The notes below the pieces were generated by a model. That model saw nothing but the letters and a program-made list of their open reading frames with translations. It had not been told where the DNA came from and searched no databases. From assembly GCA_947568835.1 (NCBI GenBank), contig OX387606.1, positions 25,180,111-25,244,110 on the forward strand: a DNA stretch of 64,000 bases, read 5' to 3'. Shown here one piece after another: positions 27,401 to 33,450 of the stretch. The stretch is from Protonemura montana (lineage: Eukaryota > Arthropoda > Insecta > Plecoptera > Nemouridae). Within the stretch, counting starts at the first letter, position 1. Each line of letters begins with the position of its first letter. A program made the translations under genes and the position numbers.

Positions 27401-30400
27401 TCGGTTCTTAAAAAATGTCAAATACCTCTGTAAATTTATAAACTAACCACCAAATTCTATGTTTTTTAGACTCATGTCTACTTAATTTATTCTTAGCACA
27501 TTAAAACGCATTTCAAATAGTTTTTCTTACTATTGTAATTCTATTAGCCTCAGGTAATTAATAATAATAATAAATAAACAAATAACAAATTGAATCGTTT
27601 CTCCCGACAGAGATCCGTTGCCCCGAGCCGCGGCCGATAGAACACAGCATCCTGTCCGTGACCGGCAATGACCGGGCGTACGGCCGGACGTTGATCCGGA
27701 CGGCAGACTCGGCCGCCTCCGTGCAGACTTACAAGACGGGTTCGCTGCTCAAGTACCGCTGCGAGCGAGGTTACAAGGTTGTCGGGGAGCCGCTAAGCAC
27801 GTGCCAGGATAGTGGGGCATGGAGTGGGACTGTCCCACAATGCATCTGTGAGTTGGTATTATAATATGTACTAGTGATGCACCCACTGCGCACGCAGCTG
27901 TCGTGTAATTTCAGTTGATTAGCATGGCTTGGCATCAGAATTATATGCCTGGTCTCACTGACCCATTGCTGCCATGCGGGGGTCACATATACTGGTACCG
28001 GCAAGCACCCTCCGTCTCCCGACAGCTTCACGGTCAACCAACTTCGATGTCGGTCACCTAACGTTACTTTCCAGCCTTTTCTTGGGCAAAATGAAAATTT
28101 TTCCTAATGATCCGTGTCATCTCTCGATGGTACGTGGTGGCCAATTCCTTACCCGAAGGAATGTGATAAGGTTTTTGGTTGTGAAAATATTACGCACCTG
28201 CATTTTTCAAGGAGGCTCATTTCAATTAAATCTGAATATCGTTCGTCAATTCGACCAAGAGTATTTCGTGGTAATTACATTGTGTGACAGATAAGAGTGA
28301 TGTGATTAATTTGAGTTGATTTCAGCAATTTCAGTTTCTCAGAAAAATATCTTTTTGCCAGTCTTTTCATAGCGTAGCAACGGAAATTCAGAGCTCAACG
28401 TTGAAATAAAATGGGAGATTTTCGTTGCTCCGCTACGAATTCAATGGCAAACTCTTTTTCCCCGGGAGTTTTCGGTATTTTTCAACATTTCACCGCTAAA
28501 ACCCGATCGAATCGCCTGAAAAATGCCACAACGGGATTTAAACCCGAATAACGAATCTTATACAAATAGAATAATAGATAGATAGGTATAAACATCTAAT
28601 CTAGACAACAAAATCACATTACAATCCCTTGCTGATTCAAATCATCTATCGTACAAAAATTAAAAACCATGATTCAATCGAAACAGTTCAGTCATTGCAT
28701 TTAAAAAGTGACCTTTCGATGTCATACCTTTTAAATTTTTCTGGTATTCTGTCAAAAATCTTTGCTCCTACGCTTTTTTTGCCGTATTTTCAATCTTGAC
28801 TTGACTTTGCAGTCGTGGACTGCGGGGTTCCGCCCGCTGTCGTCAACGGCAAGTTCTCGCTTGCGTCCAACGCGACGTACTACGGAGTTGCCGTTCTGTA
28901 CGAATGCGATCCAAACTTCCAGCTCGAAGGTCACGGCAGACGTCTTTGTATGGACAACGCAACGTGGAGCTCAGAGACTCCAACTTGCAACGGTGAGAAC
29001 AACTTGACTACATCTCGTCTCAGCCAAACTAAACCAGCGAATAGAGGCTAGGTTTTTAAATAGCAAAAGCAACATAAAAACTGATGACTTTGAAGGCTAT
29101 AATTGAGTTATTGACCCTGATTATTTTATTTAGATGCATTTAGGAAGCTTGAACTTCGTAATTGTTATAATTTTGTGTGGTTCTTTTGTTATTGGAAAAT
29201 TGTCAGGACTGCTCTTACCCTTGATAAAGTAACAGGTACAAGTTACGAAACGTTGGGAAATTTAGTTGTTCTTTACTTAGCATTCAAAACCCAGTTGAAA
29301 TAGTTTTTGTTAAAACTAGTGCTAAGTTTAGATCAAGTAGACATGAGTCTAGAAACTATCATAGCTACTTTAAAGGCATTTCCAAAACCTTGCTGCACTT
29401 CCAAGCGTAGCACTCACAGAAAAACATTAGATTAAGAACAGTTTCATATGAACAAGACGGTCATTTCTTTAAAAAGAAATTTGTACAATTTTTGAAAAAT
29501 GTTATACGTTTTCTCCAGTTTTGAGAATTTTTTGACAAGTGTACTACGCAATGCCAATGTTTTTCTCCAATAAGTTGCGATCCCTATCTCTTTCCCTATT
29601 CACCAGAACACATATCTAATATCTTGGCATCCTATCTATATTATCAATATAATAACAATCAAACTATTGGAATGCCAGTGACGCAACTGGTTCGACAATC
29701 ATTGCATTGAAACAGAAAACACGGCGCTTGAATTCTTTTGTTTTCACTACCAGAGATCCGCTGCAAGGAACCAGAGTCAATGGAGACAGTTTCTGTGCAA
29801 GTGATGACTCGATCTATCGGCGGTGTTGCCCACTACTCGTGTCCCAGGGGCAGCGTAATGGAGGGCAACGCAACTAGAGTCTGCAAGAACAGCGGATCAT
29901 GGAGCGGCAAGGCTCCGTTCTGCAAGCGTAAGTACATCGGGGGCCGTTATTCATTGTCATTTGATAGAAGTGGTATTGTGTGGAAGAAAATATACAAATT
30001 TATTTTGTATTTGTATTTTATTTGCTGTTCAGTACATTTTTAACTTGCTTTTGAGACTTTTCATGCTCAAAAAATCTCCATCAATGTTTACCTTGACGAT
30101 TGATAAACATGTAATGATATTAAAAAGCGAGTTAACCTACGAGAAATATCGAAATGAAATTTCATACGACAGTGGCTCCACTTAACGTGATGTTCCGGTA
30201 CTCTGCATTTTTGTCGGTAAGGTAGTCATTTGGCGGCCATCTTTCACGCAGAGACAGTAACATTGACGTTGTTTCTCTACCTAGAACCTGCGCACTCAAC
30301 GCTTATAGTTAAAGATATTTTAATATATATTATTATTATGTATTTGATACAAGGATTTATTTAGAATTGACAGCAAGTTTAACAGAACGTATCGTGTGGC

Positions 30401-32804
30401 TTCTAGCTGTGGACTGCGGTCAGCCGGGGCCGATCGAGAACGGTCACGTGATCGTGAACAACGGAACTACGTACAACAGCGCAATCGAGTATCACTGCGT
30501 GCAGCACTTTGATCGAATCGGGCCGTACTTGCGCAAGTGCATGGAGTCCGCCGAGTGGTCGGGAGAGGAAGCTCGTTGTGAAGGTTAGTAGCACAGAAAT
30601 CACTTGCTTAATCAGCGTGCAAAGGGACAAAATGTATTCTCCACGTTTGGCTTGTATTTCGAAAGGTTTTCATGTGGATTTTCGGTTAAATTCTCTCAAA
30701 AAAATATCCTTATTTTAATTTTAATACATTGATAATTTAGGAAGGTTTTGACCCGTCATGGAAAAATACATTTTATTTAGCAGCCGTCACTATTTTCTCT
30801 CAGCCCAAATCACTGTTCGATATCTAAACCAAGAAGGCCGGGTTTAACTTTTAAACTGTTATTTGGAGGTCGAAGTAAGAAGTCCCGTTGATATTTCGTT
30901 TGTATTTCCAGGTCAATAAATATTCCGTTTCAAAGCAAACACATTCTGTGTGAATTCTCTAATTTGTTTGGTTTGCAACAAGGCTGGCAATTTGCACTTC
31001 CACCCACTTGGTCGTTTAATTAATTTTCACATCTCATTTATTTGGCAACAAAGTATACTAACAAAAACTATTTCAACTGGGTTTTGAATGCTAAGTAAAG
31101 GGCTACTAAATTTCCCAACGTTTCGTAACATATACTAGTTACTTCTTCCAGGGTAAGAGCAGTCCTGACAATTTTCCAATAACAAAAGAACCACACAAAA
31201 TTATAACAATGACCAATTTCAAGCTTCCTAAATGCATCTAAATAAAATAATCAGGGTCAATAACTTAGCATTAAAAACCCAGTTGAAATATTTTTTGTTA
31301 AAACTAGTGCTAAGTTTACATCAAGTAGACATGAGTCTAGAAACAATAACAAAGAGTACTGTTCAAATTATTTTACTGTTATAATGGTATTATCAGTAAT
31401 TACGCTTTAATGACTGTGTTTTTCTTGCACGTTTCAGTGGGAACCGGAGAATCAAACGAACCTCAAACCAATCTGATGACCATCGGTATTGCGGGCGGCG
31501 TAATTCTCTTCCTCCTCATCGTACTCGGCTTGATCTACCTCAAACTGTAAGTCACGTAAAAACAGCATTCAATTCCTGATTCCCTGCATTAGTCGTTGTT
31601 TTTGTATTTTATTTGTATTTGTATTTGTATTTGTATTTTGTTTTATTTCCTTTTTGATCACATACATGATATTGGACACGTCAGTTAAACAATGCAATAT
31701 ATTTACAATATACAATGAATACAATGTGCAGTTTGAACACAACAGTCAAAGCTTGTAAAATTCATCCACCTTGTAAAAGCTTTTTTCTAAAAGAAAAGAT
31801 TTAAGGTTTTGTTTAAAACTAGTTGTGTTATTTTTAATATTGATGGGCAATGCGCTATACAATTTTATACCCGCGTACAGTGGCGACCTTGTGTAGTACT
31901 TATGCCTATGCATCTTTGTTTTTGGGTTTTGTTTTGTTCTTGTGTCATGTGAGTGTGTTAATTCCCCCTTGTGTGCATTTGTTTTTACAACATACATTAT
32001 CACCTGATAAATATAAATACATGCTAAAGTCATTATGTTAAAACGTTGAAATAAAGTCTTGCATGAATCTTTTATGTAGACCTCAGCTGTTGGATTTCTG
32101 CTCGCTTTGGCCATATACCGAACAGCTCTTTTTTGCAGTTTAAATAGTCTTTGGGTTTTTGAGTGGTTGCCCCAGAGTATGATTCCGTAACTAAGTTTTG
32201 CTTGTATGTAAGCATGGTATACTATACTGCTGCTCAGTACATTTTGCAATGTATTTACATTGTGATTTGTAGCCGTCCAACATAACATATATGTGTAACT
32301 TAATAATCTCTATCATAAAAATCATCTAAATTATAAAACTGTTTTTGGAGAAGGAAGATCTTGAGGTTTGTGTTGAATGCATCTTTGCTTGCAATGCATC
32401 TCAGTTGCAGTGGAAGATTATTCATGATTTTCACTCCAACATTGAGCAGGTCAACGTCCATGATTGTATTGTATTTTTATTATTTTATTTTGTATCACAT
32501 CATAAAGCAAGCGAACGTGTTCTTGTTTTCTACCAGACGGAAGGCCGCTCCCGTGAAGAACACGGAGAACGTGCAGGCGGCTGTCACCAAAGAGGAGCAG
32601 ACGGCGGCGGTGACTTCGTACGCTGCGTACGGAGATTCCAACGCGTACGGAATGCCGTCCTCTAACTCAAACATATACGAGAACATCCGAGATCAGGACA
32701 ACATGTACGATGCTCCGTACGAAGAGACGGAGCATTATGAAGCGTCCCCGACGCCCAATCACAGGCGTACCAACGTCACGATCAACGGAGTATCCGTACG
32801 GTGA
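6643..32804 (+). CDS. fw: Furrowed-like selectin-type transmembrane receptor (19 exons, N-terminus missing)
   Basis: Nineteen exons join with consistent phases into about 1,086 residues plus stop. Order: sushi 1 (two exons), F5/8C/fucolectin-type domain (three exons), C-type lectin domain (two exons), ten sushi domains (one exon each), a transmembrane exon and a tyrosine-rich tail. From memory, Drosophila Furrowed is a selectin-like protein of similar size and order that stabilises Frizzled at cell contacts in planar polarity and is needed for eye and bristle development. The product should sit in the plasma membrane and bind glycans or a partner cell. Nearly all junctions are phase 1; exceptions are inside sushi 1, between sushi 4 and 5, and before the tail (phase 2). 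The signal peptide exon was not found. The introns are crowded with SINEs, MITEs and minisatellites. A lectin-sushi receptor of another family is possible but fits less well. Confidence 0.85.
6767..7463 (+). other. fw intron within sushi 1
   Basis: About 0.7 kb with a poly-T run near 7035-7050. No repeat family from elsewhere in the window is recognised. Confidence 0.6.
7464..7522 (+). CDS. fw: fw exon: sushi 1, C-terminal half
   Basis: Acceptor TTTTCACAG, donor GGTAAGTGA. It completes the glycine codon and encodes SASVTCSSTGIWQGELPYC, with the third and fourth cysteines and the conserved Trp of the domain. It ends in phase 1. At 59 bp it is too short to be seen as an open frame. Confidence 0.85.
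8075..8706 (+). repeat. 41-bp minisatellite, array 1 (about 15 copies)
   Basis: The unit starts GATCAGCTGGCTGGATC and repeats every 41 bp (8116, 8157 and so on). Each unit contains one CAGCTG E-box. Variants differ by single bases (GGCTGG/GACTGG, CCAGG/CCATG). The same unit forms a second array at 14952-15685 in the next intron. Confidence 0.95.
9090..9610 (+). repeat. 21-bp minisatellite (about 24 copies)
   Basis: The unit contains GGTATCAAAATACC, an inverted repeat with a four-base loop, followed by TTGCATT (or ATGCATT). The period is 21 bp, a multiple of three, so all six frames stay open; the 150-200 residue frames here are artefacts. Confidence 0.95.
10060..10829 (+). repeat. 5S rRNA-derived SINE with 91-bp head array
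   Basis: About five and a half 91-bp head units (10060-10540) are followed by the SINE body (CTCGCCTTGCTTATCAACC, CCTTCGGAAGGGACG) and an ATA-rich end. It is flanked by ATGAATGCATT at 10049-10059 and 10830-10840, an 11-bp target-site duplication showing one LINE-driven insertion. The head starts inside a unit, so it is 5' truncated. Confidence 0.9.
11028..11370 (+). repeat. Dispersed hairpin element (copy B)
   Basis: It starts within the TTGAGTTATTGACCCTGATT end, continues with the hairpin GTAAC-AGGTACAA-GTTAC (about 11150-11167) and AGACATGAGTCTGG. A further segment to about 11370 is shared, in reverse, with 27033-27115, so the full element is longer than the core. Confidence 0.85.
12160..12470 (-). 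repeat. Dispersed hairpin element (copy C)
   Basis: Minus-strand copy running from CTCATGTCTACTTGAT through the core to TCAGGGTCAATAACTT. The hairpin arms differ from copy A (TAACATATACTAGTTAC), a change shared with copies F and H and perhaps marking a subfamily. Confidence 0.85.
13232..13724 (-). mobile_element. hAT-like MITE, family 1 (copy 1, one end lost)
   Basis: About 490 bp, matching in reverse the copies at 44003-44508 and 60329-60832. It ends in GACTACACTACTG, a slightly changed terminal inverted repeat, but the other terminal repeat is missing, so it is truncated. It has no coding capacity; the 112-residue frame inside is chance. Confidence 0.85.
13968..14574 (+). repeat. 5S rRNA-derived SINE with 91-bp head array, 3' truncated
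   Basis: The full 5S-like head is visible (AAACACCGGTTCTCGTTAG, then GATGGGTGACC as in box C), followed by about four 91-bp units and the body. It breaks off at CTAGGCTAGG, before the usual 3' region. Confidence 0.88.
14675..14884 (+). CDS. fw: fw exon: F5/8C-type lectin domain, part 1
   Basis: Phase 1 in and out. It encodes TNIAFRKPTNQST, SGNANDGQKTT, SPWWKVDLLKPYPI and RVTTRGCC. NIA...KPTNQST, the ANDG motif and WWxVDL are the hallmarks of the fucolectin/tachylectin-4/pentraxin (FTP) branch of the F5/8C fold, which binds fucose or other ligands with calcium in its known members. Confidence 0.9.
14952..15685 (+). repeat. 41-bp minisatellite, array 2 (about 18 copies)
   Basis: Same unit as array 1 (GATCAGCTGGCTGGATC start, period 41) but with a higher share of the CCATGTTATTTGA variant. 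It starts only about 70 bp after the preceding exon. Confidence 0.95.
16023..16118 (+). CDS. fw: fw exon: F5/8C-type lectin domain, part 2
   Basis: Phase 1 in and out, 96 bp. It encodes HQPLQDLEVRVGNSS and NPLCAWYPGTI. 'LxDLEVRVG' is the expected strand after the first exon of the FTP fold. Confidence 0.85.
   Translation, partial: VISHYRTWRLELATVAPICRGILCALGIQEQ
16233..16355 (+). CDS. fw: fw exon: F5/8C-type lectin domain, part 3
   Basis: Phase 1 in and out, 123 bp. It encodes EEGVTKTFTCARILVG, QHVFLQLVGVEGSLSLCE and VEVFTT. The 'G..V.LQL.G....L.LCEVEVF' ending closes the F5/8C/FTP domain, giving about 143 residues over three exons, the usual family length. Confidence 0.88.
16670..17454 (+). 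repeat. 5S rRNA-derived SINE with 91-bp head array
   Basis: The 5S-like head (AACACCGGTTCTCGTTAG near 16690) is followed by about five 91-bp units and a complete body. It is flanked by GGATTAACA at 16661-16669 and 17455-17463, a 9-bp target-site duplication. In the array a variant pair (GAAATTTAAGC with GCTGAGTC) recurs three units apart, so units were copied in blocks. Confidence 0.9.
17561..17851 (+). CDS. fw: fw exon: C-type lectin domain, part 1
   Basis: Phase 1 in and out. It encodes CVPKG, then CYEFAISKGGSFQEARSHC, LAELEQRK and LVWMGAQREPG with WRWVNG. The CYxF, F.EAR..C and VWMGA (usually W-I-G) motifs and the W.W.NG end are the first half of a C-type lectin-like fold. Confidence 0.92.
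18441..18482 (+). repeat. (ATT)n microsatellite
   Basis: A run of about fourteen ATT/TTA triplets 25 bp upstream of the acceptor of the next fw exon. Confidence 0.95.
18508..18657 (+). CDS. fw: fw exon: C-type lectin domain, part 2
   Basis: Phase 1 in and out, 150 bp. It encodes WGKDQPNNYNGEQNC and SWLWNDVGCN followed by LHWVCQH. QPN stands where sugar-binding lectins have EPN or QPD, and the second calcium motif WND is intact with a Glu in NGEQNC. Calcium-dependent sugar binding is therefore plausible, but specificity cannot be assigned. Confidence 0.92.
18811..21520 (+). repeat. 47-bp minisatellite, array 1 (about 58 copies)
   Basis: The unit is GTTGAGTGTGCAGGTTCTAG, then GTAGAGACAGAACG and TTRATGTTAAACC, 47 bp. 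The array shows higher-order structure: a 45-bp variant unit (lacking a TG) recurs at 19511 and 20449, 938 bp apart, within a block of about 20 units in nearly the same variant order. The end at about 21520 runs into the flank of a dispersed element also present at 30039. Confidence 0.95.
21521..21728 (-). repeat. Flank of the dispersed element that carries the 47-bp unit
   Basis: About 200 bp, including GCCAAATGACTACCTTACC and CCATCAATGTTTACCT, match 30039-30252 in the opposite orientation. There the same sequence borders a single 47-bp unit. The array at 18811-21520 is therefore an expansion inside one copy of this element. Confidence 0.85.
21808..21981 (+). CDS. fw: fw exon: sushi 2
   Basis: Phase 1 in and out, 58 residues. 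It encodes SASCGSPDKLVNTT, YKCPIGQMLVGDSNRTC and WSGRAPSC, with all four cysteines and the Trp of a complement control protein module. Confidence 0.93.
22105..22255 (+). repeat. Dispersed hairpin element (copy D, 5' truncated)
   Basis: It starts at TTGAAGAAGTAACAGG and ends after AGACATGAGTCTGG. Confidence 0.8.
22281..22677 (+). repeat. (GCTAT/GCTAG)n pentanucleotide array
   Basis: About 400 bp of interspersed GCTAT and GCTAG units with a few variants (GCTTT, GTTAT), ending about 50 bp before the acceptor of the next fw exon. Confidence 0.95.
22726..22908 (+). CDS. fw: fw exon: sushi 3
   Basis: Phase 1 in and out. It encodes DCGEVSSGLDHGKV, YSCHENYTLIGHERRKC and WTGDLPQC. Confidence 0.93.
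22909..23589 (+). other. fw intron, no named repeat
   Basis: About 0.7 kb, AT-rich in its last 150 bp. I recognise no repeat family or exon. Confidence 0.6.
23590..23761 (+). CDS. fw: fw exon: sushi 4
   Basis: Phase 1 in but phase 2 out. It encodes DWCGEPPPVTGGSV, TYTCQAGYLLSGTGVLSC and WSGKAPIC. The donor is CGGTACGTTGG. It is the only sushi-sushi junction here that is not phase 1; the next exon supplies the single base needed (CGC, Arg). Confidence 0.92.
23762..24452 (+). other. fw intron, no named repeat
   Basis: It contains an AT-rich stretch and a short (TAA)n run near 24265-24280. No repeat family from elsewhere in the window is recognised. Confidence 0.55.
24453..24634 (+). CDS. fw: fw exon: sushi 5
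   Basis: Phase 2 in, phase 1 out. It encodes YVDCGSPANVDHGRYELV, YLCEKDHWLDGEETLTC and WSADAPSC. The acceptor is GTTAACGCAG. Confidence 0.92.
24635..25624 (+). other. fw intron with an 80-bp direct repeat
   Basis: About 80 bp at 24990-25067 (AAATTCTGGTCAAA, CAACCTGCCGTTATG) recurs at 25352-25433 with few changes. A loose tandem of AATGGCACTTTCA-like steps lies at 24790-24905. The 85-residue minus-strand frame at 25269-25526 covers the second copy and might be remnant transposon coding sequence, but I cannot name it. Confidence 0.6.
25625..25798 (+). CDS. fw: fw exon: sushi 6
   Basis: Phase 1 in and out. It encodes ITCEEPEVPPGSYVV, YNCEAGHVLQGRSTLQC and WSGDSPKC. Confidence 0.93.
25835..26444 (+). 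repeat. tRNA-derived SINE with multimeric head, 3' end lost
   Basis: The 5' region (ATTCGAGTTTGACAGG, about 25835-26000) leads into about eight and a half 52-bp head units from 26007. The array stops at GCTCAATTGGTTAG and is joined directly to a hairpin element copy at 26445, so the B-box unit and tail are missing. Confidence 0.9.
26445..26650 (-). repeat. Dispersed hairpin element (copy E)
   Basis: Minus-strand copy from GCACTAGTTTTAACAAAAAC to AAATAATCAG, abutting the SINE array with no spacer. Confidence 0.85.
26752..26931 (+). CDS. fw: fw exon: sushi 7
   Basis: Phase 1 in and out. It encodes DVDCGKIPPMLYGTV, YTCSRNYRLVGVTSRKC and WSGESPRC. Confidence 0.93.
27033..27400 (-). repeat. Dispersed hairpin element (copy F, longest 3' part)
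   Basis: It includes the extra 3' segment (AAATGTTCCAACGGAAGG) shared with copy B, then the core and the TCAGGGTCAATAACTC end. It has the TAACATATACTAGTTAC arms seen in copy C. A 65-residue minus-strand frame across it is probably chance. Confidence 0.85.
27611..27847 (+). CDS. fw: fw exon: sushi 8 (long variant)
   Basis: Phase 1 in and out, 79 residues against about 58-61 for its neighbours. It encodes IRCPEPRPIEHSI, then an insert rich in Arg, Thr and Ala, then YRCERGYKVVGEPLSTC and WSGTVPQC. The insert lies between the first and second cysteines, in the hypervariable loop region. Confidence 0.92.
27848..28812 (+). other. fw intron with a LINE 3' fragment
   Basis: On the minus strand, about 28770 down to 28690 reads AKIFDRIPEKFKRYDIERSL and ends in a stop. 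This resembles the C-terminal end of a non-LTR reverse transcriptase frame like those at 31.7-32.5 kb; the 3' UTR may extend to about 28550. The rest of the intron shows nothing I recognise. Confidence 0.5.
28813..28992 (+). CDS. fw: fw exon: sushi 9
   Basis: Phase 1 in and out. It encodes VDCGVPPAVVNGKF, YECDPNFQLEGHGRRLC and WSSETPTC. Confidence 0.93.
29100..29365 (+). repeat. Dispersed hairpin element (copy G, near full core)
   Basis: It starts TTGAGTTATTGACCCTGATT, includes TTGTCAGGACTGCTCTTACC, the hairpin GTAAC-AGGTACAA-GTTAC followed by GAAACGTTGGG, and ends after AGACATGAGTCTAG. It serves as the reference for the core of the family. Confidence 0.88.
29754..29927 (+). CDS. fw: fw exon: sushi 10
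   Basis: Phase 1 in and out. It encodes IRCKEPESMETVSV, YSCPRGSVMEGNATRVC and WSGKAPFC. Confidence 0.93.
29990..30038 (-). repeat. LINE 3'-tail fragment
   Basis: The TATTTGTATTTTATTTGC tail and the following TGTTCAGTACATTTTT match the LINE pieces at 31.6-32.3 and 53.4 kb. It abuts the 47-bp-carrying element. Confidence 0.6.
30039..30302 (-). repeat. Dispersed element with a single 47-bp unit
   Basis: It matches 21521-21728 in reverse and continues into exactly one 47-bp unit (about 30253-30302, complement of GTTGAGTGCGCAGGTTCTAG). This is the unexpanded form of the element that holds the large array at 18.8-21.5 kb. Confidence 0.88.
30407..30583 (+). CDS. fw: fw exon: sushi 11
   Basis: Phase 1 in and out. 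It encodes VDCGQPGPIENGHV, YHCVQHFDRIGPYLRKC and WSGEEARC. It is the last extracellular module before the membrane. Confidence 0.93.
30584..31061 (+). other. fw intron part, no named repeat
   Basis: About 480 bp in which I see no exon or repeat family. Confidence 0.55.
31062..31350. repeat. Dispersed hairpin element, inverted pair (copy H)
   Basis: A minus-strand copy (31062-31266, with the CATATACTAGTTAC arms) is followed at once by a plus-strand 3' part (31267-31350, ending AGACATGAGTCTAG). As with copy A, the two parts are inverted about each other. Confidence 0.85.
31438..31546 (+). CDS. fw: fw exon: transmembrane segment
   Basis: Phase 1 in, phase 2 out. It encodes a short polar stalk (GESNEPQTN) and the helix IAGGVILFLLIVLGLIYL. 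The small-residue start (GIAGG) could favour helix packing. Confidence 0.93.
31597..32290 (-). mobile_element. LINE (non-LTR retrotransposon) 3' end with C-terminal RT-frame part
   Basis: A 180-residue minus-strand frame (32288-31746) includes YGIILWGNHS, LFKLQKRAVRYM and YYTRSPLYAGIKLYSALP, the region after the palm of Jockey/CR1-like reverse transcriptases. After the stop comes a short 3' UTR and a (TACAAA)n-type tail at about 31597-31640. It is 5' truncated, with no endonuclease or catalytic palm in the window. It sits in the last intron of fw, in reverse orientation. Confidence 0.85.
32230..32470 (-). mobile_element. Second LINE 3' end, same superfamily, partly disrupted
   Basis: On the minus strand, 32456-32304 reads LNVGVKIMNNLPLQLRC and LKIFLLQKQFYNLDDF before a stop. 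This parallels the 'YAGIKLYSALP... LKSFLLEKSFYKVDEF' end of the LINE next to it but is clearly another copy. The same segment recurs at about 53385-53595. The first LINE seems to have inserted into the 3' part of this older one. Confidence 0.75.
32537..32804 (+). CDS. fw: fw last exon: tyrosine-rich cytoplasmic tail
   Basis: Phase 2 in, ends in TGA. The tail of about 88 residues starts LRKAAPVKNT and holds clustered tyrosines: SYAAYGDSNAYG, NIYENIRDQ and NMYDAPYEETEHYEAS. YENI fits the Grb2-type pYxN consensus; the others are acidic-flanked sites that kinases could use. No death, kinase or PDZ-ligand signature is seen. It ends NGVSVR. Confidence 0.92.
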
Positions 32805-33165
32805 AGTCCGGGACCGCGTATTTATTTAGTGACGTCTTTTCGATGGTTCATCGCAGATTGGATACAGATCGATGTTTTTTAACTGAATTAGAATGATATT
32901 AGCAATGCCATAGGAATTAAAAACTCATTGGGTTGTTCGTTTAATTTTTTTTTCGATTACCAACGTGTATTAAGTTGAGAGGAAACGTTTACTAAATTAT
33001 TTTGTTTGTAGAAACAAGATTTTAATGCACATTTTTTGAATGTAAATTTGGAGGTCTGTGCATTGTGATGGATTTCAATAGCAAAAGGCTGAAGATAAAC
33101 TAGACTATAAGAATTGTATTCTGCATCAACTGTGTTGTAAATAAAGTGTTTTGTTACGTTTACAG
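32805..33165 (+). terminator. fw: fw 3' UTR and poly(A) signal
   Basis: About 335 bp after the stop there is an AATAAA at 33140-33145 followed by GTGTTTTGTT, a GT-rich downstream element. Cleavage is expected near 33160-33170. Confidence 0.7.
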
Positions 33166-33345
33166 GGAAGAAAAAACCACTGACTTTCATTGCAACCGTT
33201 TGTTAATATCGAGATTGAAAAAAATCTGTCCTTTGTAAGTCTTGCTTTTGTTGGTAACCAAGCATTAGATTGGCAAGTGTGCAGATTCAATGCGAGTGTT
33301 GATGATAGAGCAATGCTTGTTAAAGTTGACCTAATTTTCGCATCA

Positions 33346-33355
33346 CCATTTATGG
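33346..33355 (+). promoter_or_regulatory. CArG box upstream of myosin light chain gene
   Basis: CCATTTATGG is a perfect CC(A/T)6GG site for serum response factor, centred in the near-palindrome ATCACCATTTATGGTGAT. It lies about 525 bp before the start codon and roughly 110-270 bp before the likely transcription start. SRF control of actin-myosin genes is established in animals. Confidence 0.5.
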
Positions 33356-33410
33356 TGATATTTCAAAGACTACCTTTTACAGAAGTGGACGCTTTCCCAA
33401 CGGTCATCGC

Positions 33411-33450
33411 TGGCCAATCCGCGGCTTGCTTTTATTCAAGTTTGAAACCC
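33411..33450 (+). promoter_or_regulatory. Probable core promoter: CCAAT box and weak TATA-like element
   Basis: GGCCAATC at 33412-33419 is followed by a TATA-like CTTTTATT near 33428-33435. A likely non-coding first exon ends in the donor CAGGTAATTG at about 33617, leaving a short first intron to 33870. The start site is not pinpointed. Confidence 0.35.

Noticed and set aside
22086-29280. Active hammerhead ribozymes in the hairpin element
   Set aside because: The core differs from CUGANGA at its first base and stem III cannot be formed from the adjoining bases, so I report only the resemblance.
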